Below, piece by piece: positions 56,976 to 64,000 of a stretch of DNA of 64,000 bases. Numbering within the stretch: position 1 is the stretch's first letter; each line of letters begins with the position of its first letter. Location: contig CAWDTM010000008.1 in NCBI GenBank assembly GCA_963805305.1, forward strand, positions 124,001-188,000, read 5' to 3'. Source of the stretch: CAVXEH01 sp963805305 (GTDB taxonomy: Bacteria > Chloroflexota > Limnocylindria > QHBO01). The notes beneath the pieces were generated by a model. That model did no database searches. It was not told the origin of the DNA and saw only the letters and a list, made by a program, of their open reading frames with translations. A program made the position numbers and the translations under genes.

Positions 56976-57404
56976 ATGGCGAAGAAGGTTCGCGCGATCC
57001 TGAAGGTGCAGGCACCCGCCGGCAAGGCGACCGCCGCACCGCCCGTGGGTCCGGCCCTGGGCCAGCACGGGATCAACATCATGGAGTTCATCAAGGCCTT
57101 CAACGAGCGAACGGCCAGCCAGGCCGGCTACGTGGTCCCGGCGGAGATCACCGTCTTCGAGGATCGCTCGTTCACGTTCGTGACCAAGGCGCCGTTGGCC
57201 GCCGCGCTCCTCAAGCGTGCCGCCGGCGTCGAGTCCGGATCGGCGGAGCCGAACCGCGACAAGGTCGGGACGGTGTCCCAGGCGCAGCTGCGGGAGATCG
57301 CGGAGGCCAAGATGGCCGATCTCAACGCGAACGACATCGAGCATGCCATGCGGATCATCGCCGGCACGGCTCGCAGCATGGGCATCGAGGTGAGCGAGCG
57401 ATGA
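56976..57404 (+). CDS. rplK: 50S ribosomal protein L11
   Basis: This 142-residue protein starts with MAKKVRAILKVQAPAGKATAAPPVGPALGQHG-type sequence and ends with an RNA-binding domain (NANDIEHAMRIIAGTARSMGI). GGAGG lies before the ATG. It binds the GTPase-associated region of 23S rRNA. Its stop overlaps the rplA start (ATGA). Confidence 0.97.
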   Translation: MAKKVRAILKVQAPAGKATAAPPVGPALGQHGINIMEFIKAFNERTASQAGYVVPAEITVFEDRSFTFVTKAPLAAALLKRAAGVESGSAEPNRDKVGTVSQAQLREIAEAKMADLNANDIEHAMRIIAGTARSMGIEVSER

Positions 57405-58108
57405 CACAGCACGGGAAGAAGTACCGCGCCGCGGTGCAGCTGCTCGAGGCCGAGCGCCGCTATCCGATTGACGAGGCCGCCGAGCTGCTGCCGCGCGTCT
57501 CGATCACGAAGTTCGACTCCACGGTGGAGGCGCACCTGCGCCTGGGCGTGGACCCGCGCCACGCGGATCAGCTCGTGCGCGGGACCGTGGTGCTGCCGCA
57601 CGGGACCGGCCGCCAGACCCGGGTCATCGTCTTCGCCCAGGGCGAAAAGGCCCAGGAGGCCCTCCGAGCCGGAGCGGACGAGGTGGGGGCCGATGACCTC
57701 GTGAAGCGGGTCGACGACGGCTGGTTCGACTTCGATATCGCCGTCGCCACCCCGGACATGATGGGCGCCGTTGGGCGCCTCGGGAAGAAGCTGGGCCCCC
57801 GCGGCCTGATGCCGAACCCGAAGTCCGGCACCGTGACCTTCGACATCGAGCGGGCCGTGAGCGAGGTGAAGTCCGGCCGCGTCGAGTTCAAGGTGGACCG
57901 CGCGGGGATCGTCCACGTTCCGGTGGGCAAGGCAAGCTTCACGCCGGACCAGCTGGCGGCGAACATTGCCGCCCTTGTCGACGCGGTGAACCGGGCGAAG
58001 CCGTCCGGGGCCAAGGGCACCTACCTGCGCAGTCTGACGGTGGCACCCACCATGGGTCCCGGCGTTAGGGTGGACATTCCCTCGGCGCTCGCTGCCGCGA
58101 TGCCGTAG
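57401..58108 (+). CDS. rplA: 50S ribosomal protein L1
   Basis: This 235-residue protein starts at the ATG at 57401, overlapping rplK. The signature KLGPRGLMPNPKSGTVT lies near residue 128, and the C-terminal FTPDQLAANIAALVDAVNRAKP is typical. L1 shapes the stalk that moves deacylated tRNA and often represses its own operon. Confidence 0.96.
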   Translation: MTQHGKKYRAAVQLLEAERRYPIDEAAELLPRVSITKFDSTVEAHLRLGVDPRHADQLVRGTVVLPHGTGRQTRVIVFAQGEKAQEALRAGADEVGADDLVKRVDDGWFDFDIAVATPDMMGAVGRLGKKLGPRGLMPNPKSGTVTFDIERAVSEVKSGRVEFKVDRAGIVHVPVGKASFTPDQLAANIAALVDAVNRAKPSGAKGTYLRSLTVAPTMGPGVRVDIPSALAAAMP

Positions 58109-58149
58109 CCGAATCCGCAAGCCCGAGTTGCCGCCGGGAACGGCGCCGG

Positions 58150-58331
58150 GTACCATCAGCGCCCGCAATCGAAGATCAGCCACAGACAGCGATGCGTTCC
58201 GGGTGCGACTCCCGGACCAATTGCCGGCCCTCGCAGAGGCCGGCGGCACGCCAAGGCACGCAATCGGGACGACATCGGTCCCGGTCCGCTTGACGCGGTC
58301 CTGCAGTGCCAACGCGCGCAGGACCGTTTTC
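58150..58331 (+). promoter_or_regulatory. L10 leader with intrinsic terminator (attenuator) before rplJ
   Basis: About 250 non-coding bases separate rplA and rplJ. The 3' part contains GGTCCTGC (58297-58304) pairing with GCAGGACC (58318-58325) and then GTTTTC, an intrinsic terminator 28 bases before rplJ. Upstream, near 58185, CACAGACAGC and further paired segments fit the L10(L12)4-binding leader seen in many bacteria. Excess L10 could thus favour termination. Confidence 0.7.
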
Positions 58332-58359
58332 ATGTCCAGGAGGTGGACCAGGAGTACCG

Positions 58360-58899
58360 ATGCCGAATGAATCCAAGCGCCAGGCCGTCAGCGCGCTCGC
58401 GGAGATGCTCCGCGGGAGTTCCGCGATGGCCGTGGCGGACTACCGGGGCCTCTCAGTCTCGGACATGCAGGTCGTCAGGCGGTCGCTGCGAGCCAGCGGC
58501 GTAGAGCTGCACGTTGCCAAGAATCGCCTGCTGAAGATCGCCGCCGACCAGGTTGGCCTCGACGAGCTCAAGCCCATGCTCTCCGGCCCGACCGCGCTGG
58601 CGACCATCTCCGGTGACGAGGTGGCCATGGCCAAGGCCCTCCAGGAGGCGTTCCGCCCGTTTCGGACGGTGAGCCTGCGCGGTGGGCTTCTGGGCACGCG
58701 CGCCATCGATGGCGCGGGCCTCTCGCAGCTGGCGTCACTGCCCGGCCGCGACGTGCTCCTTGCCAGGCTGGCGGGAGGCATGGCCGCGCCCATCTCGGGG
58801 ATGGCGGGCGTGCTCGCGGCGAACCTGCGGAACCTCGTCGGCGTGCTGAGCGCCGTCGCGGACAAGAAGCGACAAATCGAGGGCGGCAGCGCCGCCTGA
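58360..58899 (+). CDS. rplJ: 50S ribosomal protein L10
   Basis: This 179-residue protein starts at the ATG at 58360 with AGGAG upstream. It contains AVADYRGLSVSDMQVVRRSL, VAKNRLLKIA and the globular domain. The C-terminal helix (LVGVLSAVADKKRQIE) is where L7/L12 dimers attach. It follows the attenuator leader and is in an operon with rplL. Confidence 0.95.
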   Translation: MPNESKRQAVSALAEMLRGSSAMAVADYRGLSVSDMQVVRRSLRASGVELHVAKNRLLKIAADQVGLDELKPMLSGPTALATISGDEVAMAKALQEAFRPFRTVSLRGGLLGTRAIDGAGLSQLASLPGRDVLLARLAGGMAAPISGMAGVLAANLRNLVGVLSAVADKKRQIEGGSAA

Positions 58900-58919
58900 C
58901 GAGAAGGAGACACCGAACC

Positions 58920-59315
58920 ATGGCAACCAAAACCCTGAGCAAGGACGACATCCTCGAGGCCATCGACGGGATGACCGTCCTTGAGCTCTCCGAGCTGGTG
59001 AAGGCCTTCGAAGAGCGCTACGGCGTGACCGCGGCCGCGCCGATGGCCGTTGCCGCTGCGCCGGCCGCGGGCGCCGACGCTGCCGCTGCGCCGGCCGAGG
59101 AGCAGACGGAGTTCGACGCGGTCCTGACCGAGGTCGGCGCGAACAAGATCCTCGTCATCAAGGCGGTCCGCGAGCTGACCGGCCTGGGTCTCAAGGAGGC
59201 GAAGGACCTCGTCGACGCGGCGCCGAAGCCGGTCAAGGAGGGTGTCGCCAAGGAGGAGGCAGAGCAGGTCAAGGAGAAGCTCGCCGAGGCCGGCGCGACG
59301 GTCGAGGTCAAGTAG
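58920..59315 (+). CDS. rplL: 50S ribosomal protein L7/L12
   Basis: This 131-residue protein has the dimerising N-terminal helices (VLELSELVKAFEERYGV), an Ala/Pro-rich hinge and the C-terminal domain with KILVIKAVRELTGLGLKEAKDLVDAAPKPVKEGV-type sequence. It is the stalk protein that recruits GTPase factors. It lies 20 bases after rplJ. Confidence 0.97.
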   Translation: MATKTLSKDDILEAIDGMTVLELSELVKAFEERYGVTAAAPMAVAAAPAAGADAAAAPAEEQTEFDAVLTEVGANKILVIKAVRELTGLGLKEAKDLVDAAPKPVKEGVAKEEAEQVKEKLAEAGATVEVK

Positions 59316-59339
59316 CGCACGCGCGCGTCCACCCACACA

Positions 59340-59373
59340 GGAGGGGCCGGTCCCACGAGGGGCCGGCCCCTCC
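59340..59373 (+). terminator. Hairpin after rplL
   Basis: An 11-bp stem (59340-59350 with 59363-59373) lies 25 bases after the rplL stop. There is no T run. It probably ends or stabilises the ribosomal protein transcript. Confidence 0.5.
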
Positions 59374-59386
59374 GCATGACCGTCGC

Positions 59387-60304
59387 ATGGGCGAAGATGC
59401 GTCGGTGAGCGACCTGCAGATCCCCGAGGGCCTGCACTGGTGGCAGGGCGAGCCCGGTGGCCCAGAGTGGCTCGAGCGGCTGCCCTCACTCGTTGCCGCC
59501 TGCGTGGCGGAATGGGACCTCGTCCTTGACGACCCGTTTCCGGACGGACACATCGCGCTCGTCGTTCCCGGACGGCGGCGCGCCGGGGGTGACCCGGTGG
59601 TCCTGAAGGTCAACGTCCCGGACGCGGAATCGGAGCACGAGGGCGCGGCCCTGCGCACCTGGGACGGGGACGGCGCCATGCGTCTCCTGGCGGAGGCCCC
59701 GCGCAACCGTGCCCTGCTCGTGGAGCGGCTCTCACCCGGCCGGCAGCTACGGGACGTGGCGGACCCCGAACGCGCCGACGAGATCGTGGCCCTGGTCCTT
59801 CGGCGGCTGTGGCGGCCCCTGGGTCCGGATGCGCCGTTCGCGACACTCGCCGCGGTCGCGCGGCGCTGGCGGGACGCCCTCCCCGCCCGCTGGGAGCGCC
59901 ACGGCCGTCTCTACGAGCGCGACCTTCTCGACGAGGCGACGGGCTGGATCGACCGCCTCGTGCCCTCCATGCCGGCGACCGTCCTCGTCCACCAGGATCT
60001 CCATGGCGGCAACATCCTGTGGGACGACCGTCGTGGGTGGCTCGCGATCGACCCGAAGCCGCTCGCCGGGGAACCGGCGTTCGATACGGCCTCCCGCCTG
60101 CGAGACGGCCGGCCGGAGCTCGCCGAGGATCGCGCGGCCGAACGGACGATCCGGCAGCGCCTCGACCGCCTGGCCGACCTGCTGGACCTCGATCGGGAGC
60201 GGATGCGCGGATGGGGGATCGTCCACGCGCTCGCCTGGCTCAACCCCGGAGAGGGCCGGACCTCCATGCACGTCCGCGTCGCTCGGTGGCTCGCGGAGGC
60301 CTGA
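59387..60304 (+). CDS. APH(6)/hydroxyurea-type phosphotransferase family protein
   Basis: This 305-residue kinase-like protein has the catalytic loop LVHQDLHGGNILWDDRRG near residue 202 (HxD...N) and the metal motif LAIDPKPLAGEPAFD. The IDPK form, not IDxE/DFG, is typical of the aminoglycoside 6-phosphotransferase/hydroxyurea kinase family (PF04655). An ATP-lysine is seen in VVLKVNV. Resistance cannot be concluded from sequence alone; many chromosomal members have unknown substrates. The start ATG at 59387 is the more likely; GTG 59405 is an alternative. Confidence 0.8.
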   Translation: MGEDASVSDLQIPEGLHWWQGEPGGPEWLERLPSLVAACVAEWDLVLDDPFPDGHIALVVPGRRRAGGDPVVLKVNVPDAESEHEGAALRTWDGDGAMRLLAEAPRNRALLVERLSPGRQLRDVADPERADEIVALVLRRLWRPLGPDAPFATLAAVARRWRDALPARWERHGRLYERDLLDEATGWIDRLVPSMPATVLVHQDLHGGNILWDDRRGWLAIDPKPLAGEPAFDTASRLRDGRPELAEDRAAERTIRQRLDRLADLLDLDRERMRGWGIVHALAWLNPGEGRTSMHVRVARWLAEA

Positions 60305-60367
60305 TCACCAATCGCGTAAGCACAGGTTGGCACACGGTATGCGCGTCGTGCGGGTGGAAGCCGATTC

Positions 60368-62206
60368 ATGCCGCACCGGGAGATGGTGCGGGTCAGCCGA
60401 CCGAAGCGAGGTGCAGCCACGAGTCAGAACGTCAGTGATTTCCTCATCGAGCGTCTCTCGCAATGGGGCGTGAAGCGGATCTATGGGTTCCCGGGCGACG
60501 GGATCAACGGGATCGCCGGCGCCCTGAACCGGCGTGGCGGTGATCCGGCCTTCGTCCAGGCCCGTCACGAGGAGCTGGCCGCGTTCATGGCCTCGGCCCA
60601 CGCCAAGTGGACCGGCGAGGTGGGTGTCTGCCTCGCGACCTCCGGGCCGGGCGCTGTCCACCTCCTCAACGGCCTCTACGACGCCCGGATGGATCACCAG
60701 CCGGTGGTGGCCATCGTCGGGCAGCAGGCGCGCCTGGGTCTGGGCTCCGCCTACCAGCAGGAGATCGACCTCGTCAGCCTCTACAAGGACGTGGCCGCGG
60801 AGTTCGTCCAGCTCGTCAGCGTCCCGGCCCAGATGCGCCACGTCGTGGACCGGGCGATGCGGATCGCGATGGGGGAGCGAACGGTCACCGCCATCGTCGT
60901 TCCGAACGACCTGCAGACCGCCGACGCGGTTCCCGAGCCCCCGCGGACGCACGGTGCGGTCTACTCCGGCATCGGCTTCAGCAGGCCCGTCGTGGTCCCC
61001 GCTGACGCGGACCTGCAGCGGGCCGCCGACATCCTCAACGAGGGCGAGCGGGTCGCGATGCTCATCGGGCAGGGCGCGCGCGGCGCCGCCGACGAGGTCG
61101 TGGCCACGGCGGAGCTGCTCGGCGCGGGGGTGGCCAAGGCGCTCCTGGGCAAGGACGTCATCCCGGACGACCTTCCGTGGGTGACCGGTTCCATCGGCCT
61201 GCTGGGCACCCGGCCCAGCTGGGATCTGATGCAGGAGTGCGACACGCTGCTGATGATCGGTACCAGCTTCCCGTACGCCGAATTCCTCCCGCCCGAGGAT
61301 CAGGCGCTGGGGGTCCAGATCGACATCGACCCGCGCATGATCGGCGTTCGCTTCCCCATGCAGGCCAACCTGCTCGGCGACAGCCGGGAAACGCTGAAAC
61401 GGCTGCTGCCCCTCCTCCAGCGCAAGGAGCGCCGCGACTGGCAGGATGAGATCGAGGCCAACGTCAGGGACTGGTGGCAGCTCATGGACGAGCGCGCGGA
61501 GACGAAGGCGGACCCGGTGAATCCGCAGTGGGTGCTCCACGAGCTTTCGCCGCGGCTCCCCGACGACGTGATCATCGCCTGCGACACCGGATCGGTCGCC
61601 AACTGGTACGCACGTGACCTCAAGCTCCGCAAGGGGATGCGTGCCAGCCTGTCCGGGAACCTGGCAACCATGGGTCCCGGCATGCCGTATGCCATCGCGG
61701 CGAAGTTCACCCACCCGGACCGGCCGGTGGTGGCCCTGATTGGCGACGGCGCCATGCAGATGAACGGCATGAACGGGCTCATCACGGTCGCGAAGTACTG
61801 GCGCGAATGGAAGAACCCGCGGTTGACGGTCCTTGTCCTCAACAACCGCGACCTCAACCAGGTCACCTGGGAGCAGCGGGCCATGGAGGGCGATCCGAAG
61901 TTCGAGGCCTCGCAGGACCTCCCCGACGTGCGGTACGCCGACTATGCGAAGCTCCTGGGCCTTGACGGCCGGCGCGTGGAGTCCGCGGCCGAGGTCGGAA
62001 GCGCCTGGGACGTCGCCCTCGCGGCTGATGTGCCCACCGTGCTCGAGGTGGTAACCGATCCGAACGTCCCGCCGCTTCCGCCGCACATCACCCTGGAGCA
62101 GGCCAAGCACTTCGCATTCGCCATCGCCAAGGGCGACCCGGACGGCTACGAAGTCGCGAGCAGCTCGGTGAAGGAGATGCTCGCCGGCGTCCTCTCCGGT
62201 CGATGA
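60368..62206 (+). CDS. Thiamine pyrophosphate-dependent enzyme, pyruvate oxidase/acetolactate synthase-like
   Basis: This 612-residue enzyme has the TPP N-terminal domain with the catalytic Glu in QARHEELAAFMA near residue 60, a central domain (about 200-330), and the C-terminal TPP-binding motif GDGAMQMNGMNGL near 460 that holds Mg and pyrophosphate. This resembles PoxB (pyruvate:quinone oxidoreductase) and 'thiamine pyrophosphate-requiring enzymes'. The C-terminal tail is not obviously the lipid-binding amphipathic helix of PoxB. Its stop overlaps the next gene, so the three genes from here to the end form an operon. Substrate not certain. Confidence 0.85.
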   Translation: MPHREMVRVSRPKRGAATSQNVSDFLIERLSQWGVKRIYGFPGDGINGIAGALNRRGGDPAFVQARHEELAAFMASAHAKWTGEVGVCLATSGPGAVHLLNGLYDARMDHQPVVAIVGQQARLGLGSAYQQEIDLVSLYKDVAAEFVQLVSVPAQMRHVVDRAMRIAMGERTVTAIVVPNDLQTADAVPEPPRTHGAVYSGIGFSRPVVVPADADLQRAADILNEGERVAMLIGQGARGAADEVVATAELLGAGVAKALLGKDVIPDDLPWVTGSIGLLGTRPSWDLMQECDTLLMIGTSFPYAEFLPPEDQALGVQIDIDPRMIGVRFPMQANLLGDSRETLKRLLPLLQRKERRDWQDEIEANVRDWWQLMDERAETKADPVNPQWVLHELSPRLPDDVIIACDTGSVANWYARDLKLRKGMRASLSGNLATMGPGMPYAIAAKFTHPDRPVVALIGDGAMQMNGMNGLITVAKYWREWKNPRLTVLVLNNRDLNQVTWEQRAMEGDPKFEASQDLPDVRYADYAKLLGLDGRRVESAAEVGSAWDVALAADVPTVLEVVTDPNVPPLPPHITLEQAKHFAFAIAKGDPDGYEVASSSVKEMLAGVLSGR

Positions 62207-63306
62207 TCGACACGACCATCGACGGGCTCGACGTCGCGGCCTACACCATCCCCACCGACGCCCCCGAGTCGGACGGGACCCTCACCTGGGACAGGACGAC
62301 CATGGTGGTCGTCCACGCCTCCGGTGGCGGCCGGCGCGGCCTGGGATACACCTTCACCCACGCGTCCGCCTCGGGGCTCATCCGCGAGAGCCTCGCGCCC
62401 ATCGTCACCGGGCTGGACGCCCTGGGCGTGCCGGGCGCCTGGCAGTCGATGGCCGGCGCGCTTCGCAACATCGGGCGCCCCGGCATCGGCTCTGCGGCGA
62501 TCTCCGCCGTGGACGTGGCCCTCTGGGACCTGAAGGCACGCCTGCTCGGCGTGCCGCTCGCGGGCCTGCTGGGGCGGGTCCGTGACGGCGTGACGATCTA
62601 TGGGTCGGGCGGATTCACGTCGTATGAGCCGGACCGCCTCCGGGAGCAGCTCGGAGGCTGGGTGGCCGACGGCATCGGCTCGGTGAAGATGAAGGTCGGC
62701 CGTCATCCCGCAGACGATCCCGCCCGCATTGCCGTGGCCCGCGACGCCATCGGCCCTGACGCGACCCTCATGGTCGACGCGAACGGCGCGTACGAGCGCA
62801 AGCAGGCAACCGCGCTGGCTACGGCTTTCGAGGGCCTTGGCGTGACCTGGTTCGAGGAGCCGGTCAGCTCGGATGACCTGGCCGGGCTGCGGCTGGTCCG
62901 GGACACGGCACCGGCCGGCGTCGAGATCACCGCGGGCGAGTATGGCTACGACGCGTGGTATTTCCGGCGGATGCTCGACGCGGGGGCGGTGGACGTCCTG
63001 CAGGCGGACGCGACGCGCTGTGGTGGCTACACCGGCTTCCTGGCCGCGGCGGCCGAGTGCGCGGCGCGCTCCATGCCCCTCTCCTCGCACTGTGCCCCGG
63101 CCCTGCACCTGGCGGTCTGCAGCGCCAGCGCGCCGCTCCGCCACATGGAGTACTTCCACGACCACGTCCGCATCGAGCGGATGCTCTTCGACGGCGTCCC
63201 CGAGCCACGCGACGGACGCCTCCATCCCGACCTCGATCGACCCGGCATCGGCTTCGACCTCAAGGAGGCCGATGCTCGCCGCTACGCGGAAGGAGGCAGC
63301 GCATGA
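62203..63306 (+). CDS. Enolase-superfamily (mandelate racemase/muconate lactonizing-type) enzyme
   Basis: This 367-residue enzyme has the capping domain (residues 1-120) and a barrel domain with the KxK motif in SVKMKVGRHP near 168, metal ligands DANGAY near 193, EEPVSSDD near 221 and AGEYGY near 246. The C-terminal SSHCAPALHLAV likely supplies the His/acid end. The family covers sugar-acid dehydratases and racemases. It overlaps the TPP gene (ATGA) and the FAD oxidase gene (ATGA), so it probably acts in a sugar-acid or aromatic catabolic route with them. Confidence 0.88.
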   Translation: MIDTTIDGLDVAAYTIPTDAPESDGTLTWDRTTMVVVHASGGGRRGLGYTFTHASASGLIRESLAPIVTGLDALGVPGAWQSMAGALRNIGRPGIGSAAISAVDVALWDLKARLLGVPLAGLLGRVRDGVTIYGSGGFTSYEPDRLREQLGGWVADGIGSVKMKVGRHPADDPARIAVARDAIGPDATLMVDANGAYERKQATALATAFEGLGVTWFEEPVSSDDLAGLRLVRDTAPAGVEITAGEYGYDAWYFRRMLDAGAVDVLQADATRCGGYTGFLAAAAECAARSMPLSSHCAPALHLAVCSASAPLRHMEYFHDHVRIERMLFDGVPEPRDGRLHPDLDRPGIGFDLKEADARRYAEGGSA

Positions 63307-64000
63307 CGACCCCCATCACCTCCGCGGCCAAGGCCCGCGAATCTGCACCCCTGACCCAGCCACCGCCGCCGGCGGTCCCTGGCGCCGACCAGGTCGACGC
63401 TCGCGGCCTGGCGATCGCGCTGCTGAACGCCGTTCGCGGCGAGGTTCGTTTCGACGCCGGATCCCGCGCCCTGTACGCGACGGACGGCTCCAACTACCGC
63501 CAGGTACCGATTGGCGTCGTGGTGCCGCGCGACGTCGACGACATCGTCAGCACGGTCGCCATCTGCCGCGAGTTCGGGGCTCCGGTCCTCAATCGCGGCG
63601 GCGGGACATCCCTCGCCGGCCAGTGCTGCAACACCGCCGTGGTCATCGACTCCTCCAAGTGGGTGAACCAGATCGTGGAGCTCAACGCGGAGGAGCGCTG
63701 GGCACGGGTGCGGCCGGGGATCGTCCTGGACGACCTTCGCAACGCCGCGGAGGAGCATCACCTGACCTTCGGGCCCGATCCGGCCACCCACGACCACTGC
63801 ACCCTGGGCGGGATGCTGGGCAACAACAGCTGCGGCGTGCACTCGGTCATGGCCGGCAAGACCGTGGACAACGTCCTGGAGCTGGAGGTCCTCACCTACG
63901 GAGGCGAGCGCTTTACGGTGGGCGAGACCAGCGAGGAGGCGCTGGCCGACATCATTGCCGAGGGCGGGGAGCGTGGGCGGCTGTACGCCCGACTGCGCGA
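63303..64000 (+). CDS. FAD-linked oxidase (GlcD-like), 5' part (3' end outside window)
   Basis: The visible 232 residues begin MTTPITSAAKARESAPLTQP and contain the FAD_binding_4 domain: GVVVPRDVDDIVSTVAICREFGAPVLNRGGGTSLAGQCCN near residue 75 and LGGMLGNNSCGVHS near 172. These are typical of D-lactate or glycolate dehydrogenase and of large FAD/Fe-S oxidoreductases. The ATG at 63303 overlaps the previous stop. The gene runs off the window, so an Fe-S C-terminus cannot be judged. Confidence 0.9.
   Translation, partial: MTTPITSAAKARESAPLTQPPPPAVPGADQVDARGLAIALLNAVRGEVRFDAGSRALYATDGSNYRQVPIGVVVPRDVDDIVSTVAICREFGAPVLNRGGGTSLAGQCCNTAVVIDSSKWVNQIVELNAEERWARVRPGIVLDDLRNAAEEHHLTFGPDPATHDHCTLGGMLGNNSCGVHSVMAGKTVDNVLELEVLTYGGERFTVGETSEEALADIIAEGGERGRLYARLR

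Noticed and set aside
59387..60304. Calling the kinase an antibiotic-resistance gene
   Set aside because: The family motif is clear, but chromosomal members often have other substrates; resistance is not shown by sequence.
60305..62110. 601-residue open frame on the minus strand opposite the TPP enzyme
   Set aside because: Composition is that of an antisense shadow, and the plus-strand gene has clear TPP motifs.

Overview
The window is a high-GC bacterial chromosome segment near a core housekeeping region. The 16S and 23S rRNA, a class I lysyl-tRNA synthetase and an exported LysM protein with a cysteine-patterned N-terminus together suggest Chloroflexota, perhaps a Limnocylindria-like lineage. 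That placement is an inference from motifs, not from a database search. Both strands are used, but most operons read rightwards. Many genes start with GTG, and stop/start overlaps of the ATGA or GTGA type are frequent.

Layout. 1-6.3 kb: the 3' end of rpoN (sigma-54), a large membrane-anchored Ig-like/beta-propeller protein, a K+-independent H+-pumping pyrophosphatase and uppP. 6.3-11.5 kb: a strong promoter and long leader, then greA, class I lysS and serS, followed by small genes. 11.1-19.4 kb: all four expected tRNA-Ser isoacceptors, a tRNA-Arg with a GCG anticodon, a leftward aroE-tdk-GT87 operon, a TadA-like deaminase without its catalytic Glu, SRP RNA and dnaX-ybaB-recR. 19.4-29.5 kb: a split rRNA locus. 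The 16S gene has its own promoter, processing stem and terminator. tRNA-Ile, a CofE-like gene, an inverted tRNA-Ala, an AhpD-like gene, an RnfD-like gene and a MOSC gene follow. The 23S and 5S genes then have a second promoter. 29.5-33.4 kb: a LysM protein, an Fpg-family glycosylase and an rpsA with long acidic, repeat-containing tails. 33.6-43 kb: clpC-radA-yacL-ispDF-rlmB and a NarX/NarL-type two-component system. 43-46.4 kb: a three-gene operon of an Fe-S flavoprotein with two paralogous five-helix membrane proteins that I cannot assign. 46.4-55.3 kb: tRNA-Thr(TGT), tRNA-Tyr and tRNA-Thr(GGT) with accessory genes between them, including a frameshifted exported-protein gene, and an ECF sigma/anti-sigma pair. 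55.4-59.4 kb: rpmG, tRNA-Trp, secE, nusG, rplK, rplA, an L10 leader with an attenuator, rplJ and rplL. 59.4-64 kb: an APH-family kinase and the start of a catabolic operon (TPP enzyme, enolase-superfamily enzyme, FAD-linked oxidase running off the window).

How it fits together. Much of the order (serS, tRNA-Ser, tadA, SRP RNA, dnaX, ybaB, recR, 16S; clpC, radA, yacL, ispD/F, rlmB; rpmG, secE, nusG, rplKAJL) matches the order I recall from Bacillus subtilis near the origin. The Thr(TGT)-Tyr-Thr(GGT) tRNA order before secE recalls E. coli. The window therefore reads as an ancestral translation/transcription block into which lineage-specific genes were inserted and in which the rRNA operon was broken. 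The points most worth following up are the TadA-like pseudoenzyme paired with tRNA-Arg(GCG), and the unassigned membrane redox operon.
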